Below are positions 60,021 to 64,000 of a DNA stretch of 64,000 nucleotides, in pieces (the first letter of the stretch is position 1; every line of letters starts with the position of its first letter). Where the stretch lies: NCBI GenBank assembly GCA_964423405.1, contig CAYREY010000010.1, forward strand, positions 18,307 to 82,306. Direction: 5' to 3'. The notes under the pieces are model-generated. The model saw nothing but the letters and a program-made list of their open reading frames with translations. It was not told the origin of the DNA and made no database searches. This DNA is from Bog-950 sp964423405 (GTDB lineage Bacteria > Bacteroidota > Bacteroidia > Chitinophagales > LD1). A program made the translations under genes and the position numbers.

Positions 60021-61157
60021 TTGAGAAGCCAATCACAAATACCGCAAAGTGCCACTATTGAGCAACTGAAAGGTATGTTGCAGGAAAGCGAGAGCAGGTT
60101 TAGCCTGTTGGCAGATGCATCGCCAATTATGATTTGGATGACAGATGCCAATAACCAGTGTTATTATTTCAACAAATCGTGGTCGGATTTTACCGGCCGC
60201 CCGCTTAGCGAAGAAACCGGGCAAGGCTGGCTGAGCGGTGTACACCCCGACGACCTGAAACTGTTTACCCCACTGGAGAACAAGCTTGACCAACGCGAAA
60301 AATATACTTTTGAGTATCGCCTGCGCCGGCACGATGGCCAATACCGTACCATACACGAAATAGGCAACCCCCGCTTTTTACCCGATGGTAACTTTGCCGG
60401 ATACATAGGTAGTTGTATTGATATAACCGAAGCCAAAGAAGCACAGACCAAACTGGCCGAACAGGCTAAGGAGCTGCTACGCTCTAACGAAGAACTGGAA
60501 CAATTTGCCTACGTAGCATCGCACGACTTGCAGGAGCCGCTGCGCATGGTGCTTAGCTATGTGCAATTGATACAAAAAAACATACAGCAGGGAAACACCG
60601 AGCGGGTAGGCGAGTTTATAAACTTTGCCATAGATGGAACCTCCCGCATGCAGGCGCTTATAAACGACCTGCTACAGTTTTCGCGCATTACGCGCAAGGG
60701 TAACCCGTTTACAAAAGTAGATATGAACGACGTGGTAAAAATTGCCCTTACCCACCTTACCGCCCGCATAAGCGAAAACAATGCGCAGGTAAGCTACCCC
60801 GAAAACCTACCGGTAGTAAAAGGTGATGAAATGCAACTGATACGGCTGCTGCAAAACCTGATTGATAATGCCATAAAATTTAAAGCACCCAACCGACAAC
60901 CTGTAATAAAAATATCCGTAAAAGAACATGACGGAAATTATGTGTTTGATATTAGCGATAATGGAATAGGTATAGAAGATAAATTCTACAATCGTATATT
61001 TGTCATATTTCAAAGGCTGCACAACCGTAAAGACTACGAAGGAACCGGTATAGGGTTGGCAGTATGTAAAAAAATTGTTGAACGTCACGGCGGAGATATC
61101 TGGGTAAAATCAGAAAAAGATGCCGGCAGTACATTCAGTTTTTCATTAAAAAAATAA
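60021..61157 (+). CDS. PAS-domain sensor histidine kinase (TTG start)
   Basis: A 378-residue soluble kinase. The start used is TTG at 60021 (RSQSQIPQSATIEQLKGMLQ). An ATG 18 codons in would remove part of the helix before the PAS domain. PAS domain about 30-145 (ASPIMIWMTDANNQCYYFNKSWSDFTGRPLSEETGQGWLSGVHPDD, cut here by landmarks only), coiled linker, HisKA with ASHDLQEP (H168), and HATPase_c with DNAIKF, DNGIGI and GTGIGLAVCKKI. No transmembrane part, so the signal is intracellular or a ligand in the PAS pocket. It leads a three-gene unit with two response regulators (gaps 14 and 7 bp). Confidence 0.9.
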   Translation: MRSQSQIPQSATIEQLKGMLQESESRFSLLADASPIMIWMTDANNQCYYFNKSWSDFTGRPLSEETGQGWLSGVHPDDLKLFTPLENKLDQREKYTFEYRLRRHDGQYRTIHEIGNPRFLPDGNFAGYIGSCIDITEAKEAQTKLAEQAKELLRSNEELEQFAYVASHDLQEPLRMVLSYVQLIQKNIQQGNTERVGEFINFAIDGTSRMQALINDLLQFSRITRKGNPFTKVDMNDVVKIALTHLTARISENNAQVSYPENLPVVKGDEMQLIRLLQNLIDNAIKFKAPNRQPVIKISVKEHDGNYVFDISDNGIGIEDKFYNRIFVIFQRLHNRKDYEGTGIGLAVCKKIVERHGGDIWVKSEKDAGSTFSFSLKK

Positions 61158-61171
61158 CCAGTTAGTAGAAT

Positions 61172-61621
61172 ATGGATTTTTTAAAAAACAACAAGCAAAA
61201 GCCCCGGGTATTATTGGTAGAAGATAACCCCGGCGATATACGCTTAACCCAGGAAGCACTTAAAGAAAGCCAGATGGACATACATCTGGATGTAGTATCG
61301 GACGGAGAACAGGCCATTGAGTTTTTAATGAAACGCAATAAATACGCCGATAGCATACGGCCGCACATTATATTGCTTGACCTGAACCTGCCTAAAAAGA
61401 ACGGCATTGAAGTACTGAAGGAAATAAAAGCACATGAATCGCTGCGCAAAATACCGGTGATAGTACTTACCACCAGCGATGCCGACCACGACATATCAAA
61501 AGCCTATTCGCTGAATGCTAACTGCTATATACTTAAACCGGTAGATTTTGACGACTTTGCCAAAGTAATACGCCTGATTGAGGTTTACTGGTTTAATACA
61601 GTACAACTACCACACGAATAA
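61172..61621 (+). CDS. Single-domain response regulator (Rcp1/CheY-like)
   Basis: A 149-residue receiver-only protein with acidic pair E17/D18, phospho-acceptor D70 (ILLDLNLP), T100 and K122 (LKPVDFDDF). The longer loop after the acidic pocket and the LPKKNGIEVLKEIK segment are typical of the Rcp1 group that pairs with PAS/phytochrome kinases. With no output domain it should act by protein contact or as a phosphorelay step. It starts 14 bp after the kinase stop. Confidence 0.9.
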   Translation: MDFLKNNKQKPRVLLVEDNPGDIRLTQEALKESQMDIHLDVVSDGEQAIEFLMKRNKYADSIRPHIILLDLNLPKKNGIEVLKEIKAHESLRKIPVIVLTTSDADHDISKAYSLNANCYILKPVDFDDFAKVIRLIEVYWFNTVQLPHE

Positions 61622-61628
61622 CCACTAT

Positions 61629-62375
61629 ATGACAGCACAGGAACTTAAAGTATTACTGATTGAAGATAACCCGGGCGATGCATTTCTGATGAAATTCTAC
61701 CTGGGCGAATCTACCTCGCCGGTGTTTCAGGTATCGCATGCCGAAACAGTAAAAGCAGCGCTGGAACTACTGAGCGAAAACACCTTTGATATTATATTAA
61801 GCGATATGAACCTGCCCGATAGTTTCGGGGTAGATACCATTAAGTCTATCCTGTCTAACTGTCCCGGCAACCTGGTTATAGTGCTTACCGGCCTTACCGA
61901 TGAAGAGGTGGGCCTGGAAACTGTACGCTATGGTGCGCAGGACTTTTTGACCAAAGGTAAGTTTGATAGTAAGGTGCTTATCTCATCGGTAATGTTTGCC
62001 TTTGAGCGCTTTAAACTAAACAAGCAGATAGATAGCTTTACCAAAAAGCTGGATGAAGAAAACTCGAGGTTAGATACCATACAGAAACTGCTTAACGTAG
62101 GGTATATTGAATACGACACCAAAACCAAAACTATTTTCCGGTCAGACTTTATGCTTAAAATGACCGGGCAGAGTACAGATTTGAAAAACGAAAGCCTGGA
62201 AGATGCCATTGGCCATGCCGAAGATGCAGAAGGCTTAAGAGCACATGTACAAAAGGCACTTACCGAAGCCGGCACCGGCCAGTTTACCTACAAGCGTAAA
62301 GATACCGGCAAACAATACCTGCTGCGCTACGAAGCTAAAGACGGTAAACTGTGCGGCGTAATACAACAACAATAG
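61629..62375 (+). CDS. Response regulator with C-terminal PAS-like domain
   Basis: A 248-residue protein from the ATG at 61629, 7 bp after the preceding regulator. The receiver covers 5-125 with E12/D13, D59 (ILSDMNLP), T87 and K109. A short coiled linker (about 135-155) leads to a PAS-like domain (about 156-246: LLNVGYIEYDTKTKTIFRSDFMLKMTG..., read by landmarks). There is no kinase or DNA-binding output. It may present a PAS dimerisation surface to the upstream kinase or another partner. Followed by a terminator. Confidence 0.85.
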   Translation: MTAQELKVLLIEDNPGDAFLMKFYLGESTSPVFQVSHAETVKAALELLSENTFDIILSDMNLPDSFGVDTIKSILSNCPGNLVIVLTGLTDEEVGLETVRYGAQDFLTKGKFDSKVLISSVMFAFERFKLNKQIDSFTKKLDEENSRLDTIQKLLNVGYIEYDTKTKTIFRSDFMLKMTGQSTDLKNESLEDAIGHAEDAEGLRAHVQKALTEAGTGQFTYKRKDTGKQYLLRYEAKDGKLCGVIQQQ

Positions 62376-62408
62376 GCCACTATACACCATACATTACATT
62401 AAAAAAGC

Positions 62409-62443
62409 AAGCCCCGGCCTGGTAAAGGCGGGGCTTATTTTTT
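62409..62443 (+). terminator. Terminator of the kinase/regulator operon
   Basis: AAGCCCCGGCC (62409-62419) pairs with GGCGGGGCTT (62427-62436) with one bulged G. A T-rich run follows to 62443. Confidence 0.75.
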
Positions 62444-62672
62444 GCCTGTTTTTAATCGTTTTTAAAAGCATGCCTACACCCAACACACATAACACACTAA
62501 TAATCAACCACCTAACAAGCACCCATGCCTATACCCCTCCCTCAAAAATGCCTACACCCTTTATCAGGCACATGCTTTTTATATAAGTGTTTATTTAATA
62601 AATACAATTTAAATATATCTCTCAATCCCACCAGCCAAAGTATTACCGTAATAGATTATTCTGTTATTTCAA

Positions 62673-62999
62673 GCAGAGTCTCCGCTTCGGCATATGCGTC
62701 AAGCTAAGTATGAATTGATAATGCTCAAACATAGGCACAGTAAGGCTTTCTGGTAATTGTATATCCACCTCCGGTTTCGCTTCGCTCAACCACCTCCGCC
62801 AGCGGAGGACAGACAGCCGCCGATACAATTTAAGATTGAACGAAAGCGCCGGTATTTTGTCCTCCGCTGGCGGAGGTGGCCCGCTGCTTTGAGCGGGACG
62901 GAGGTGGAGGGTAGTTCACCTGAAACATCGGCCTGGGCTACGTTTCAGACACTTTATTATCCTCTTAGCTTGACGCGTATGTCCGTTTCGGGACTCTGC
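62673..62999. repeat. Large nested inverted-repeat element
   Basis: Outer imperfect arms 62673-62708 and 62964-62999 (36 nt, GCAGAGTC...GCGTCAAGCTAAG, roughly three quarters matching). Inside is a perfect 21-nt inverted repeat at 62790-62810 and 62859-62879 (CCACCTCCGCCAGCGGAGGAC and its complement). A further arm pair, TCCACCTCCG (62764-62773) and CGGAGGTGGA (62899-62908), encloses it. Size (about 330 bp), lack of coding and terminal arms resemble a MITE or a pile of REP-type units. Confidence 0.75.
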
Positions 63000-63107
63000 G
63001 GAGGATAAACATACGCTACGGCAACAAGAGTTTGGCATTACTACGCTACCCCGGCACGGCATATCTACCGGATATACTTTTTGTTTTTAATTTTCGTTTT
63101 ATCTGTA

Positions 63108-64000
63108 ATGCTCAAACATCTACTCCTCTCCTTTTCTATCCTGTATTTTAATGCAGCCTATGCGCAACCACCGGGCAGGTATGTGGTGTACTTTGCCAGC
63201 GGACAATACAACCTTACCAGCCAGGCCATACTAACCATTGAACAAGGTATAAAAGACAATAGCCTGAAGCATATAGATTCGGTTATAATACACGCCTATT
63301 GCGATACGGTGGGCGGGCTGCTGTATAACGACACACTGGCGCAAAACCGCGCAGAGACTGTAAGGATGTACTTAAGTAAACAGGGAATAAGCGATGCTGC
63401 ATTTACCGAAGTTGCCGCCTTTGGTGAACGCAGGCCATTAAACAACAACAGCACCGAAAAGCAAAAAGCCCTTAACCGGCGGGTAGAGGTGTTATTTTAT
63501 GCGCATACCCGGCAGCAACCAACCTTACCGGTAGAGGCACCCAAACAAAAACCGGCCAACAGCCCCACTACCACAACACCCATACAAACCGATACCACTG
63601 CCGTTGCCCTGCAAAAACTGCGGGCACTATTTGCTACTGCCGAGACGGGTAAAAAAATAAGGCTGCCCAATCTTAACTTTTATGGTAGCCGGCACTTTGT
63701 AGTAAAAGAGTCGCTACCGGTGCTCGATACACTGGCAGCTATACTACGCGCCTACCCTACCATTGAAGTAGAAATACAGGGCTACGTATGCTGTGTACCG
63801 GTAGGTAAAGAAGCCTACGATGTTACCGAACGAAAATACAACCTGAGTAAAACCCGCGCCGAAGCGGTATATAACGACCTGGTAAAAAACGGCATTGACC
63901 CCAGGCGCTTAAAACATAAAGGCTACGGCAGCCAACCCATGGTAGCCGAAGTAGATGATGAAACCAAGGCCCTGAACCGGCGGGTAGAAATACTGATACT
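63108..64000 (+). CDS. Secreted protein with two OmpA-like domains (C-terminus beyond window)
   Basis: The frame is open from the ATG at 63108-63110 to the window end, giving the first 297 residues. Signal peptide MLKHLLLSFSILYFNAAYAQ. OmpA-like domain 1 is at about 22-130 (YVVYFASGQYNLTSQA, AYCDTVGG, NDTLAQNRAETVRMYLSKQGI, GERRPLNNN, LNRRVEVLFY). After a Pro/Thr linker, domain 2 is at about 180-297 (NLNFYGSRHFVVKESLPVLDTLAAIL, EIQGYVCCV, YNLSKTRAEAVYNDLVKNGI, LNRRVEILIL). OmpA domains bind peptidoglycan, but here both may be secreted or periplasmic. The two-domain layout is unusual. Confidence 0.85.
   Translation, partial: MLKHLLLSFSILYFNAAYAQPPGRYVVYFASGQYNLTSQAILTIEQGIKDNSLKHIDSVIIHAYCDTVGGLLYNDTLAQNRAETVRMYLSKQGISDAAFTEVAAFGERRPLNNNSTEKQKALNRRVEVLFYAHTRQQPTLPVEAPKQKPANSPTTTTPIQTDTTAVALQKLRALFATAETGKKIRLPNLNFYGSRHFVVKESLPVLDTLAAILRAYPTIEVEIQGYVCCVPVGKEAYDVTERKYNLSKTRAEAVYNDLVKNGIDPRRLKHKGYGSQPMVAEVDDETKALNRRVEILI

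Larger units (their letters stand above)
62376..63107. other. Gene-free 730-bp region with terminator and nested inverted repeats
   Basis: No credible gene is seen. It holds the terminator of the regulator operon (62409-62443), an AT-rich stretch (62450-62670), and the inverted-repeat element (62673-62999) listed separately. A 14-base direct repeat, TAATGCTCAAACAT, lies at 62719-62732 and again at the start of the OmpA-like gene (63106-63119). Two short open frames here (60 and 83 codons) are low-complexity and cross the palindromes. Confidence 0.7.

Noticed and set aside
62525..63008. Two small open frames (60 and 83 codons) in the gene-free region
   Set aside because: They run through palindromic repeats, lack a convincing ribosome site and have low-complexity content.
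1..64000. tRNA, rRNA or known riboswitch
   Set aside because: Reading the intergenic spaces I found hairpins of terminator and palindrome type only; no cloverleaf or riboswitch core was recognised. A covariance-model scan would be needed to exclude small RNAs.

Overview
The window is bacterial chromosome from a Bacteroidota, most probably of the Chitinophagaceae/Sphingobacteriia type. This rests on the SprB-type adhesin with a gliding-associated C-terminal domain, GldM-like domains, a TonB-receptor/DUF4249 lipoprotein pair, DUF4199, DUF6134 and DUF4178 proteins, and promoter-like TTG...TAnnTT(T/G) pairs. There is no rRNA, tRNA, CRISPR array, integrase or transposase that I can see. Two runs of 100 N (37202-37301 and 46993-47092) mark it as draft scaffold. 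The first is almost certainly an artefact, because the same 55 bases stand on both sides.

Layout. 1-1.6 kb: start of a secreted protein and an HTTM-like membrane pair, all on minus. 1.7-6 kb: a REC-PAS-kinase, a zinc-ribbon/coiled-coil membrane protein and a MORN-repeat protein. 6-9.7 kb (minus): a cytochrome c assembly pair (CcmD/CcmC-like), YCII-like and DUF4199 proteins, and a sugar-lactone oxidase. 9.8-15.8 kb: a 1636-residue SprB-repeat adhesin and an SGNH hydrolase. 16-20.7 kb: an acyl-CoA dehydrogenase, two DUF6134 paralogues, and the Fe-S pair Mrp/NifU-C. 20.7-29 kb (mostly minus): a VWA-like membrane protein, FabG, an esterase, a DUF58 protein, and a redox group (thioredoxin, glutathione peroxidase, START protein, thioredoxin reductase).

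29.1-36 kb is the most interesting region. It is a tightly packed seven-gene operon: a SpeD homologue, a DUF4178 zinc-ribbon membrane protein, a one-helix peptide, a short DUF350 protein, a membrane-embedded spermidine-synthase homologue, a flavin amine-oxidase-like protein and a polytopic membrane protein. The SpeD keeps the pyruvoyl serine and the catalytic His but has Ser where AdoMet decarboxylases have the proton-donating Cys. I read the operon as an incompletely described membrane-associated polyamine (or polyamine-like amine) system.

36-48.3 kb: a DUF4249/TonB-receptor pair, an ECF sigma factor with a membrane partner, three tandem secreted GldM-C-like proteins, a penicillin acylase, a deoxynucleoside kinase and FolK. 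48.4-59.9 kb: SppA peptidase, then two very large secreted proteins ending in phage-type S74 self-cleaving chaperone domains and sharing a 356-bp perfectly identical tract (gene conversion), then a beta-helix protein. These last three share a promoter-like motif. 60-62.4 kb: a PAS kinase with two response regulators. 62.4-63.1 kb: a non-coding region full of nested inverted repeats. 63.1 kb to the end: a double-OmpA-domain protein cut by the window edge.

Intergenic spaces hold several dispersed palindromic repeats. Some double as terminators between convergent genes, and one is translated into the start of a lipoprotein.
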